A stretch of DNA of 64,000 nt from Liriodendron chinense (taxonomy: Eukaryota; Streptophyta; Magnoliopsida; Magnoliales; Magnoliaceae), in contig PVNU02002850.1 of the NCBI GenBank assembly GCA_003013855.2, positions 310,001-374,000 of the forward strand, written 5' to 3'. Positions 23,088-33,313 of the stretch are shown piece after piece (the stretch's first letter is position 1; every line of letters starts with the position of its first letter). The translations under genes were made by a program, and so were the position numbers. The notes below the pieces were generated by a model, which saw only the letters and a list, made by a program, of their open reading frames with translations, was not told where the DNA came from and did not search any database.

Positions 23088-23930
23088 GGACCATTCCCTC
23101 ATCTTTTGGACATGTCTACATATTGCTCGCCGTAGACTATGTGTCTAAATGGATAGAGGCAATTCCATGTAGAACCAACGATCATCGTACAGTTCTAAAG
23201 TTCCTTAAGGAAAATATCTTATCTAGATTTGGAATGCCTCGGGCCATCATTAGTGATGGTGGTTCTCACTTTTACAATAAGCCTTTCGAAGCCTTGATGA
23301 AGAAATATGGCATTAAACATAAAGTGAGTATCCCATACCACCCACAGACAAATGGGCAAGCTGAAATCTTCAATCGAAAAATTAAACAAATTTTAAAAAA
23401 GAAGGTGAGGCCGAATCATAAAGATTGGTCGCTTCGATTAGTCAATGCTCTTTAGGCTCACTGTACCGCTTATAAAAAGCCCCTTGGAATGTCTCCCTAC
23501 AGGCTTGTGTATGGGAAGGCTTGTCACTTGCTTGTGGAACTTGAACACAAAGCCTATTGGGCAATTCGGGCATTGAATTATGACATTGACAATGCTAACT
23601 CGTTTTACAAACTCCAATTGAATGAGCTTGACGAGATACGGAACGATGCTTACGAGAACTTGAGAATTTACAAAAGTAGGATGAAGGCCTTTAATGATAA
23701 GCACATCTTCAGGAAATCTTTCCATGAAGGTCAGAAAGTGCTCTTGTACAATTCTCAACTTCATCTTTTTCTTAAAAAATTGAGATCTCGATGGACCGGC
23801 CCATATATTGTTAAAGAAGTTTTTCCTCATGGGGCTGTCGATGTAGAAAATGCAGTGAATGGTAACTGTTTGAAAGTGAATGGATAACACCTTAAACCAT
23901 TTGTTGAGAAATTAGATTAAGAGGACATGT
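23088..23930 (+). pseudogene. Integrase C-terminal part of element B
   Basis: After the second GGACC the integrase resumes one base out of frame with the left part: SSFGHVYILLAVDYVSKW, AIISDGGSHFYNKPFEAL (second catalytic Asp) and HPQTNGQAEIFNRKIK (catalytic Glu). A TAG at 23453-23455 interrupts the frame before MSPYRLVYGKACHLLVELEH. The end reads GPYIVKEVFPHGAVDVE and a stop near 23887, with HLKPFVEK just beyond. These are standard Athila-type integrase features. Confidence 0.88.
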
Positions 23931-25106
23931 CCATCGCTCTGAATGATCCTGTGTATCAAGATAATTGATCTCCTAGTCTGACGGAGGTATATAGTAGATT
24001 AGGTTTAGTTTATTTTTCTGTTTTTAATTGTTCTCATAGATTTTGATACCGGAGGTAGACTTCCATGATCGACTCTCTTAGGTACTATCGTTCTCACTCT
24101 CATTTATTTTACCATTGCTCTCATGTTCATGCTCAGTGCATATCTTTGACATTGAGGACAATGCAAGATTTGGTTGGGGTTGAGATGAGATTCCTCATCT
24201 AGCCATTTGTGGACATTTTGAGCATTATATGTTGAAAAAAATTTTAAATTTTTCTGAAAATTCAAAACTCTTTTGGAAAACCTTGTTTCTATGCATTCGA
24301 AATGATACAAGTATAAGAAAAGGAGATAGAAAGTGATTAATGTTGCAAGTCTTGAACTACTTTTGATATAATAGTTTTATATATGAATTCCTCTATTTAT
24401 ATGATCGATAGAAAATTTGAACACTTTTATACCTACTTCACATTACACGATTTTCATGGGTTAAAAGGATTATGTAGATTTGTGGATTAGATAAACTTAG
24501 ATTTGAGGAGTTGAGGAACCAAGCCGGGGTACTTTGTTCATCCTTGTCCATGGGAAAACAACGAAAAATATGAATTTCTAAAAATCCTATCTAATGTGTA
24601 TGAAAAGGAAAGGAATGATGAAAATATGGGAATGATTGAGAATATGGTGGAAAATTCCAAAAAGGGCTACCATTACCAACCGGGGGATGGTCTACCCGTA
24701 ACCAAATCCGGAAATAGGACATAGTGTGAAAGCTATCGGAAGGACGGTAAGGCAAATTCCTGTCATAGGCTTGTTGTTGATTTGTACACCTTTAAATTCA
24801 TAGTTTAGTTGATCTATGAAGAAGATAGTCCTGGAAACTCATGAGCTGAACATTCACTATGCACACTAGATTAAAATTGTTCAAGTTCTTCTATTTATCA
24901 ATCAATCAGTGGAAATTTCATATGAACACTTATTAGTTTTTAAAGTTTAAGGTTTTAACTTCTATCACCTAATTTTTCTGATTTTTACACTTGTATGTCT
25001 CGGAATGGATAGAAGCATAGTTTCTGAAGGAGAGTTCGATCTTGGAGATTTAAAGATGTTTCACGCTTGTTTTGCTCGGGACTAGCAAAATGCTGGTTGG
25101 TGGGTG
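23931..25106 (+). other. 3' untranslated interior of element B, with polypurine tract
   Basis: No env-like frame is seen. GAGGACAATGCAAGATTTGG near 24154 is a block often found downstream of pol in Athila-type elements. The G-rich GGTTGGTGGGTG directly before 25107 is the likely polypurine tract. Confidence 0.55.
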
Positions 25107-26440
25107 TGTTGAACCTCCAATTTATACATTTGTCAACCCTTTACATCACATTATATGCATGATTTGCATGCTTAAAACACCCATTTAATGAATGTTTTGT
25201 TGATGTAGGAATGAGAAAGAGACTTCACTAATTTATGGCTAAAAGACCTATTTTGAAGCCCTTGGATGAAGACCCAAGGTGGGCTAAAGAAGGAAGAAGG
25301 GAGAGAGAAAGAGAGAGAGAAAGAAAGAGAGAGAGAGAGAGAAATGGAAAATTAGAGCCATGACCAGTCAAGACCGGTCGGCCAGCAATGGAGCCCCCTG
25401 TGCTGGACCATGGACCAGCTAGGTCTGACCAGTCAAGACCGGTCGGTCAACAGGTCAATCCCCCTCTTGTGCTCTCTGGACTCCCCCTGACAGGTCCGAC
25501 AGGTCAAGACCTGTCGGCCAGTGTATTTTATTGCTGAAATTCAGCAGCTTCTCATAGAAGCTCCGAAAATCATGCGCTGCAGGAGTCCTTACAAGATTCT
25601 AGAAGATTCTGAGGTGGTGGAGCTTCCCCATTATAAAATGACACCTAGGGATCGAAGCTAAGGCATCATAGAAGAGTAGGAACTTTGTGGGAGGTGAAGA
25701 GGATTGTCGTGGAGCGTCTGCAACTCTCCCGAATCTGATTTTTTTTATGATTTTAGTTTGTTTTTCATTGTTTCTAGATAAAGCATGATAATGCTCGGCT
25801 AGAACCTCTTAGCTAAGGCTAAGAGGTGAGGCTTTTGGTAGTAATCATGTTAAACTCATTTTAATTCAAGTACTTTATTTTAAGTTGGATTTTAAGTTCT
25901 AGTTTGAATAAAAGTTAGTATTTTAGATGTTTTATGAGCGTCCATGTGCTTCGGACATGGATTCCTTGCAAATTCTCTTAGATTATCATGTTTAGATTGT
26001 TTAGATTCGAATTGTAGTAACCCCTGAGCATACCATTGTCCATTGGCATGGTTGTTACTTCGAAGGCTACGTATTTGATTTCGACGTGCTTCATTAGAAC
26101 TAAAATCTTATTCTTCAACTTGAGTGGGGATTGTTTGTGTTTGAATGCTATATCTTCCAACTAGAAGAGAGATAGAACTCTAACTCTAGTTTTGTTGTGC
26201 TTGGATGAATGAATTCACATGAAGACTCCTACAAGTGGATCCTTGAGGCCTTAGTTCCGTTTATTACAGATTTTTACAACTTTATTGTTTTATCTAGTTT
26301 ATGAATTTGAACTACTTAATTAATTGAATTTAAAGTTGCTGGAACAACTTGACTTAGTTTACCTAATTCCCTGTGGATCAACCTCAATCTTACCGAGATT
26401 TATTACTACATCGCAGCCTTGCACTTGAGGCAAGCGAACA
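25107..26440 (+). repeat. Athila-type LTR C (3' LTR of element B)
   Basis: It opens with TGTTGAACCTCC and closes with CAAGCGAACA, 1,334 bp. It has a (GA)n tract near 25300-25342, two exact GACCGGTC palindromes between 25370 and 25450, TATAAAAT at 25632 and a hairpin at 25804-25827. No primer site follows; the next sequence belongs to a different, minus-strand element, which makes this a 3' LTR. Confidence 0.82.
25804..25827 (+). other. Conserved 10-bp hairpin in the LTR leader, copy C
   Basis: ACCTCTTAGC pairs with GCTAAGAGGT around a TAAG loop. Its seventh pair is T-A where copy B has C-G. Confidence 0.7.
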
Positions 26441-26922
26441 AGCACTGGAACGGATAAATTGCGGACGTTGATTAGGAACTTGATTGCCACAAGGAATACG
26501 ATTTGAAGGAGGGTTGGCTTGAAATTGTTTTTCGTCTAGAGACTGTCTAGAAGTTGTAGCCGCAGATTTAATGGTGGTCCTTCTGGAGGTTGTGCGATTC
26601 AAAAAAATGCTAATCAAACCGATAAGATAGGGTTCGAAATCCACCCTGGAGAGTAAGGAGTGTATCCCTGACGAAGCGCATAATACCGTCGAAGTCACCA
26701 AATATATCTTGGAACGGATTCTGTGCAGGAATGTTAGGCTTTGCCGGAGGAATCCCTGTTGAAGCAGCCTGAGGGAGGTTGGGTGTTGGCTCATGGATAT
26801 CTAGTGGAGGCAATGTTTGCTTTGAGGTGGAAGGATGAGTCGTTTTCTTAGAAGGCATAGTGGAGGTCAGAATCGATAATGAGGACAAATTTAATAATCT
26901 TTTTCCACAGATGGCACCAATC
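26441..26922 (-). mobile_element. Leader and gag start of a second Tat-like element J, cut by element B
   Basis: Next to the LTR at 26923 the minus strand reads TTGGTGCCATCTGTGG, a Tat/Ogre-style primer site. An open frame from 26888 to 26610 contains MPSKKTTHPSTSKQTLPP and QNPFQDIFGDFDGIMRFV, which looks like the start of a gag leader. The sequence stops at the end of LTR C (26440). Confidence 0.6.
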
Positions 26923-27686
26923 TGTTAACGTCAGATTCTGGTAACAGGCTTCTCTCAAGTGTACACCATGCTCGATGTGGACTTCACTCATACCTGAAAG
27001 CCAAATAAAAGCTAAGGGTGGCCGACGCTTGGCCGTTAGCCCTTCGAAGCTTAAGTCAGGGATGACTTGATAACAAGATGAAGTGTGAAACGTGGATGTA
27101 GAGATCGTGTACCTTTATCATCTGTGCGGCCATCCATTTATACAGATCCGGGTGATCCAGTTTGTTACGCAAACTGTTAAGATTATTGGTTATTTGAGGG
27201 GATAAAGAGCATATCCCGTTAATCCTCAGATAAGAAGATGGCATAACCAATCTAGACGTCTAGTCATTCACATTCCTTGATGGAGGCCCCTTGTGGTACA
27301 GAACAATGAATAGAAACAACCCAAAGCCGGCCTATATGGGTTGCTAGTACTATGAGACGAGGGACGTCCCCAGCGAACTACCAGTGACCAAGGCTGCTCG
27401 AATTTGAGAATATCCTCGTTTGACGACCAGGGAGCAGAGCTGCTCGGATGACAGAGCTGTTCCCACCTGATGACCAACGACCAGTATTGCTCACATATTG
27501 GGAGTGTATAGAGGTCACAGGTCTATATGATATACAAGACGCAACCAGGTAAGCTCGTTAGTCAGATGATTTGGTCGAGACTTTATGGAATCAGAGGCGC
27601 TCGCGGGTCGCGCACGCGAATCAGTAAAAATGTTCCGGATTCGCGGGTCTTTAGACTTCTTCGACGACCAACTTTATTCTACAACA
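26923..27686 (-). repeat. 5' LTR of Tat-like element J
   Basis: On the minus strand it opens with TGTTGTAGAAT and closes with AATCTGACGTTAACA. The last 15 bases match the end of the Tat LTR at 9212, and the preceding GGGCTAACGGC and GCCACCCTTAG blocks match it too. TATAAATG lies at 27142-27135 on the minus strand. Length is 764 bp, shorter than the 1,063-bp relative because the 58-bp repeats are absent. Confidence 0.75.
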
Positions 27687-27773
27687 ACATGCATAAGAAG
27701 GGTCTTTAATACTATAAGTCATGCATAATGTGTAATGAATCAGGGTCTAAATATGCATAATTTAGAGCTCAAC
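27687..27773 (-). repeat. Athila-type LTR fragment K (first 87 bp)
   Basis: The minus strand opens with TGTTGAGCTCTAAATTATGC and continues with TTAAAGACC, matching the start of LTR F. It is cut where the LTR of element J begins, so J apparently inserted into it. Confidence 0.65.
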
Positions 27774-30711
27774 ACTCAGCTATCCTTCCCTGTGTATCCA
27801 CCCTAACTGTGTGATTACTACGAGAAGAATGGCCATATTTCCAAATTCTGTTATAAGAAAATGTGGGATGAGGGTGTTATGCATTTGTCTTTGCCTAATC
27901 AAGGCATCTCCCGAGACCCCACTGATTCCACAACTACAAGCACTCAGGCCAAGGATGTCAGACCAAGCGAGAAACTCCACCGCCTACGTGTTTGTCTTGT
28001 GGGCGTTTGATGTTAAGGAAAGTCTACCCCATATGGTTCAAGGTATGACTTACATCAATAGTGTACTGGTATTAGTTTTGTTTAATTACGGCATTGTAAT
28101 ATCTTTCATTGATAGTGTCATAGTAGAAAAAGGTAGAATTAGAAATAAGATGCATACACTCTTCACTCGTTATAATGTTACTAAGGGGTAACTTTGTTAA
28201 GTCAAACAAAGTATGACGTGCGTGTCTCATATCATTAGTGGATCACGGGGTGAAGGTAGAATTAGAAATAAGATGCATACACTCTTCACCCGTTATAGTG
28301 TCACCAATGGGTAAATTTGTTAAGTTAAACAAAGTATGTTGTCTGTGTCTCATATCATTAGTGGATCACGAGGTGACTATAGATTTAGTGGTAATGTTGA
28401 TCAAGTGGTTCAACATTATTCTCAAGATGGATTGGCTCTTCCGCGTGCATGCAGTGGTGAAGTGTCATGCTAAAATGATTACCATGACTATACCAGGATA
28501 GGATTCTTGCACATTACAAGGGAAGAATATGCACGAAGCACTTAAGCACCTAAAGGCTTTGTAAGAGGTGGATTCGGATGAGGTTTCTCTAAAATGGATA
28601 GTGGTTGTGCGGGATTTTCTTAAAGTATTTCAAGATATCATGGGGTTGCCTTCGATGCGGGAGGTCGATTTCTACGTTGACATCAGGCCAGGAGCCACCC
28701 CGATCTCTTTGCCACAATACTGGATGGCTCCATGTGAGATAGAGGAACTGCAAAAGCGACAAACTACTAAAGTAAGGGTTTTATCAACCCCAACATCTCC
28801 CCTTGGGGTGAACCAATTCTTTTCATCAATAAGGACAGGTTGAGATGTTTGTGCATAGACTATAGAAAGTTGAACCAACTGGAAGTCAAGAACAAGTATC
28901 CTTCACCTCGCATTGACGATCTATTCGATCAGCTTAAGGGCATGCGGTACGTTTCTAAGATCGATTTGTGGTCTAGATACCACCAGCTAAGAGTGAAAGA
29001 CGAGGACATTCTAAAGACAGCGTGTAGGATGAAATATGGACACTATAAGTTCTTGGTTATGTCCTTTGGTCTTACGAATGCCCGTACAATGTTCATCGAT
29101 TTGATGAACCGTGTATTCATGTCATATTTAGATCGGTTCGTCATTGTCTTCATCGATGACATTTTGATTTACTCCAAAATTCAGGAGGAGCATAAGGAGC
29201 ACCTGAGAGCGGTCCTTAACACTTTAAAGGAGAATAAGTTGTATGCTAAGTTATCTAAGTGTGACTTCTAAGTGAAAGAAGTTAAGTTCTTAGGGCACAT
29301 TGTGAAAGCTAAAGGGAGTGCAGTTTACCCTACCAAGGTGGAAGATGTATGGAACTGGGAGTAGCTCACTATGGTCACTGAAGTTAGGAGCTTCCCAGGT
29401 ATGGCTCACTACTATAGGCAGTTTATTAGGGATTTTTCGAGGATTGCAAGGCCACTGTCACAACTGGCACAGAAAAATGCACAGTTTGTGTGGGATGAGA
29501 GCACAAAAGATGCATTTCAGGAGCTCAAGATGAGGCTAACCACAACCCCCATGCTCACTCTTCCAAAAGTAGGGGTGAGATATTTGGTGTATATAGATTC
29601 ATCACAGATTGGCCTAGGATGCATGTTAATGCAAAATGGAAAGGTAATCGCCTATACTTCTAGGCAGTTGAAGATATGTGAAGGAAACTATTTGATGCAT
29701 GATCTAAAACTTACAGTTGTAGTATTTACATTAAAAATATGGAGATATTATTTATATGAGGAGTTGTTCGAGCTACTTTGTGATCATAAGAGCTTAAGAT
29801 ATATATTTACATAAAGGACTTGAACATGTGCTGACGTTGGTGGATGGAGACGCTAAAGGACTTTAATTTTAATGTTTCTTACCATCCAGGGGAAGGAAAT
29901 CTGGTGGATGCACTAAGCCAAAAGAAGAAGCATGAAATAATGACAGCCTCAATGGTTCAAGAATGGGAGATGATGAAGTTCGTTCAGGACTTCGACCTTT
30001 GCTTGACACTAAATAGATCAGATAATTATGTATTCCAGTTAATAGTAGAACCAAAAGTGGTGCACCAAGTTATTGGTTGATATGATAAGGATAAGTGGCT
30101 CTAGAAGATGAAAGAGAAATGTGAAAAGGGAGAAGCGCTCGATTGGCGACTTGGACAAGATGGCGCGATCCGATATCAGGGTCATATTTGTGTGCCCTAT
30201 GTTCAGAAAATGAGGTGGGTTGTTATGCATATAGTGCACCTCTCCCAAATGGCTATTCACCCGTGTAATATAAAAATGTATAGGATTGTTAAGCGTCAAT
30301 ACTGGTGGAATAATATGAAGTGGGATATCATCGCTTTTGTGGCCCAATGTATGACTTGTTTGCAAGTGAAGGCCAAACATTACAAGCCGCCGGGTCTCCT
30401 CCAGCCCTTGACAGTACGAGTGGATTGGAAGTGGGATAGTATATCTATAGACTTCATATCTGGTCTCGCCAAGACTCAAAAGAAGCATGACATGATCCGG
30501 GTCATCGTGGATCGTTTAACGAAGACGGCTCGATTTCTGCCGAATTGCATATCCAACTCGGCAGACGAGCTGGTAAAATTATACTTTCAGTAGATTGTGC
30601 GCCTGCATGGGGTGCCTTTGAAGATCATTTCTGATCGCGCTTCACCTAAGCATTTGGAAAGCGATTGCATAAAGAATTGGGTACTATGCTCAAGTATAGT
30701 ACTTCATTCCA
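27774..30711 (+). pseudogene. Tekay/Del-type (chromovirus-like) gag-pol remnant E
   Basis: A decayed zinc knuckle (CDYYEKNGHISKFC, second Cys replaced by Tyr) lies near 27805. A protease remnant follows, with a 123-bp duplication. RT motifs then appear in broken frames: VFQDIMGLPSMREVDFYVDI near 28630, CIDYRKLNQLEVKNKYPSPR near 28855 and FIDDILIYSK near 29150. RNase H reads YLVYIDSSQIGLGCMLMQ near 29580 and the integrase zinc region and core (WKWDSISIDFISGLAKTQ) lie near 30430. The sequence can be followed to LHKELGTMLKYSTSFHP near 30705, where homology ends abruptly. No LTR flanks it. Confidence 0.82.
28131..28376 (+). repeat. 123-bp tandem duplication in the protease remnant
   Basis: AGGTAGAATTAGAAATAAG starts at 28131 and 28254. 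Both copies continue through ATGCATACACTCTTCAC and CATATCATTAGTGGATCACG. The period is 41 codons. Confidence 0.88.
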
Positions 30712-33313
30712 CCTCCAAACTTAACTCTTACTAGTTTGTACGAGCCCTATTGATAATACACTTCTTGAAATGCTTGATCAATCTTGATACAGCTTCTCTT
30801 AAGCTCCCCCATCTATGAAATGGATCTTCTTCAATTCCTACAATCTGTTACCTTGCAATGATCTTCATATGAGGATGCCAAGGTAATGGGATGGTGGTAG
30901 AATCTCATACAACTAATGGGATGGTTCCAAATGGAGATTCACCTAGATGAGCATTCTAAAGGATGATAGACAAGAGATTTACCTATATGATTAGTGTCTA
31001 ACCACTAGATAATGCAGGAGAACATGTACATATTTAAGGTGAGCTTGGAATGCTCATATAGAGTGATGAATCACGAAGACTATGACATGAACTCAATGGA
31101 TTATAGCTGAAAAAGTGTGGTTGAGAGTTGTATACATAGAGACTCCAAAATCATAAAAAAAATCCATCTAATTTGTAAAAGTCCAAGTGTCAAATTTATA
31201 GAGAAAATTCTCCAATGGATCATTAATGGCTAACTTTCTATTCGATCGAGTCGAATCGATACTATCGATTCAATCAACAAACCTTTGATTTTACTAGTTT
31301 GCTCGCTGGACAACTTTAGCCACTTTTGATTTGATTGACATGATCTATCTATTCAATTGATACAGATATGGTTTCATTTGTTTTACATTTCTAACTATCA
31401 GAAGCTCTGATCTCTATAAGCTCAGTTGATCTTGCTTATTTTTAAGTCTAAGGCTTGGGATGATGAATAAATTATTTTCCTATTAAAGTGAATCGTCTAA
31501 AGGTAGGTTGTTTTGGAATAATAGGGGTCTAGCGCTAGTTTCACCGAGGCACCCCAATTTTCATGTGTCTTCACGCCTTGATGCTGCAAACCTTCAAGCC
31601 TTCGGCTATCTTCGAGTCTTCTAATGGGGTCTCAAACGACTCAAGACACACTGACTCATATTATTGACAAACTGTAGCACTAACATATTGGAGTAATGGT
31701 TTATATATACTGTGCAAATCTGGGGTTAGATTTTATGGATTAAATGTTGTTCAAATGGCCTACTGAATAGAAAATTCAAATCTCAAATCGATTGCCCATT
31801 AAGATCGTATAGTTTAATTTAAATAAGAAAGATAACTGGCCCTCTAATGGCAAAATTAGAATTGGGCATTGTTTCTTTAAAAGGCTTGCAGTGGACAGTC
31901 TGGATTAATGGTCCACTCAAGCTTGTAGACGGTGTAAAACGAAGGTTTATCTTGATTTAATTTGTGTTTCAACAAGTTGAACATTTTGGGCATCTGCACG
32001 TTCATTGCCGAGAAAAGTAGGTATTCTGGTTATTCTAAATCAAATATTCCAATCAAATTTCAATCTTGTAATATGGTAGTGGGTTACACCGATTGAATGG
32101 TCTTTATCACTCAAAGTCTCCGACCTAATCTCGTTTCCATCGAACACAGAGGTAAATGTTGTCATGGCTAAAAATTCATGGGTCAGGCACATCCACAATA
32201 CCCAAATTTTTGGATGTCGCTTTTAATGCAGAAGCGTAGTTATTAGCACAAATTTATTGGTATTAATCCAAAAGTAAAGATTTAAGCTAAACAGGTGAAT
32301 ATAGATAGTTTGAAGTTTAAGTGGTGTCATACCCCCACATTTATATCCACACAATCATCCCAATTATCAACCAAAGTCTCTCAACTGGAGTCTTGGTATA
32401 TATATACATGTCCAAAAATAAATGTAATATAAGTTCGGAACCACTATAACGATTATCCAAAAGGGAAAAATTGAAGAAATGGGCATGCCTACAACTGTTC
32501 ATAAGAAAACTAAAAATAAAACCTGATGAATATGGGGTCAATATAAGCAGCATCACTCCCTACCGCTTCTAAGATACCTATAACAAAGTGTTAATGATCT
32601 TCCTAGGCTAGTTGATTAATGCATGCAAATAAACATGAAATGCAAATGTTATATTCCGAATGTTAGTACAGTAGGGCTCTCCCGCCTATCACCATGATCC
32701 TTAGCAAACAGATGCACATGAAAAGGTTCAAAGTTGACATAACCAGGAGGGCAACCAGACACTTAAACACATATATGATGCATGCATGATTTCTAGGTCT
32801 TTATTAAGTCTGTATTCAACCAATAGTAATGGAGAAGCCAGAGCACCACAATTATGTCACAAGTCAAGCAATCAGGAACTACATGGGTCGTCTTCAAGGA
32901 CCTCATTTCCATTAGGGTTCGTCAGCATAGCCCAAGACTTGACATGCATACAGAATGGGTTGTCACTCATATCAATGATAGTGGGCTCATCACCTAGCAT
33001 CGACGCTCAAGACTCTCCCTAAGACTATCAAAATCAATACAGGTCAAAGACAACACAGTCACAATGTCACATGCCAACATGCGTAGCTCATGAGTTGTAA
33101 CGAGTAGGTCATCTGAGACAAGGACGTGTATAGATAGTGAATATATAGTAATGAAAATCGTGGTATCTTGGATTTCATAGAATATTCGGTAACATTCACA
33201 AAACTATGATTTTCTCTGGAATGGACTAATATGGTGGAGTTGAATGAATGACGATGAAATCGGCTTAGCTAAGGCCGATCAGCCATGTTCCACCCAAATC
33301 AACTGAACGAGTC
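30712..33313. other. Unassigned non-coding stretch; possible LTR start near 32324
   Basis: No coding region is recognisable. TGTCATACCCCCACATTTAT near 32324 resembles the start of Tekay/Del LTRs, and nearby text is compatible with such an LTR, but no mate or target duplication was found. The stretch from 30712 to 32320 shows nothing I can name. Confidence 0.35.

Larger units (their letters stand above)
13116..26440 (+). mobile_element. Athila-type Ty3/Gypsy element B with a nested solo LTR
   Basis: The order is 5' LTR (13120-14498), primer site, gag, protease, RT, RNase H, integrase and 3' LTR (25107-26440). The proteins match the Athila lineage (gag LPKFHGL and CPHHGYESW, protease LDFGASVNL, RT with KMPFGLCNAPATFQRCM). 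The integrase is split by a 3.6-kb solo LTR. Several stops and frameshifts, and clear divergence between the two LTRs, mark it as old. No target duplication was found at its outer edges, so a mispaired or recombined copy remains possible. Confidence 0.8.

Noticed and set aside
23931..25106. Env-like gene in Athila element B
   Set aside because: No long open frame, signal peptide or membrane segment is present between integrase and the 3' LTR.
13115..26445. Target duplication around element B
   Set aside because: GTGTT on the left and AGCAC on the right do not match; AGCAC occurs at 13083 on the left, but not next to an LTR start.
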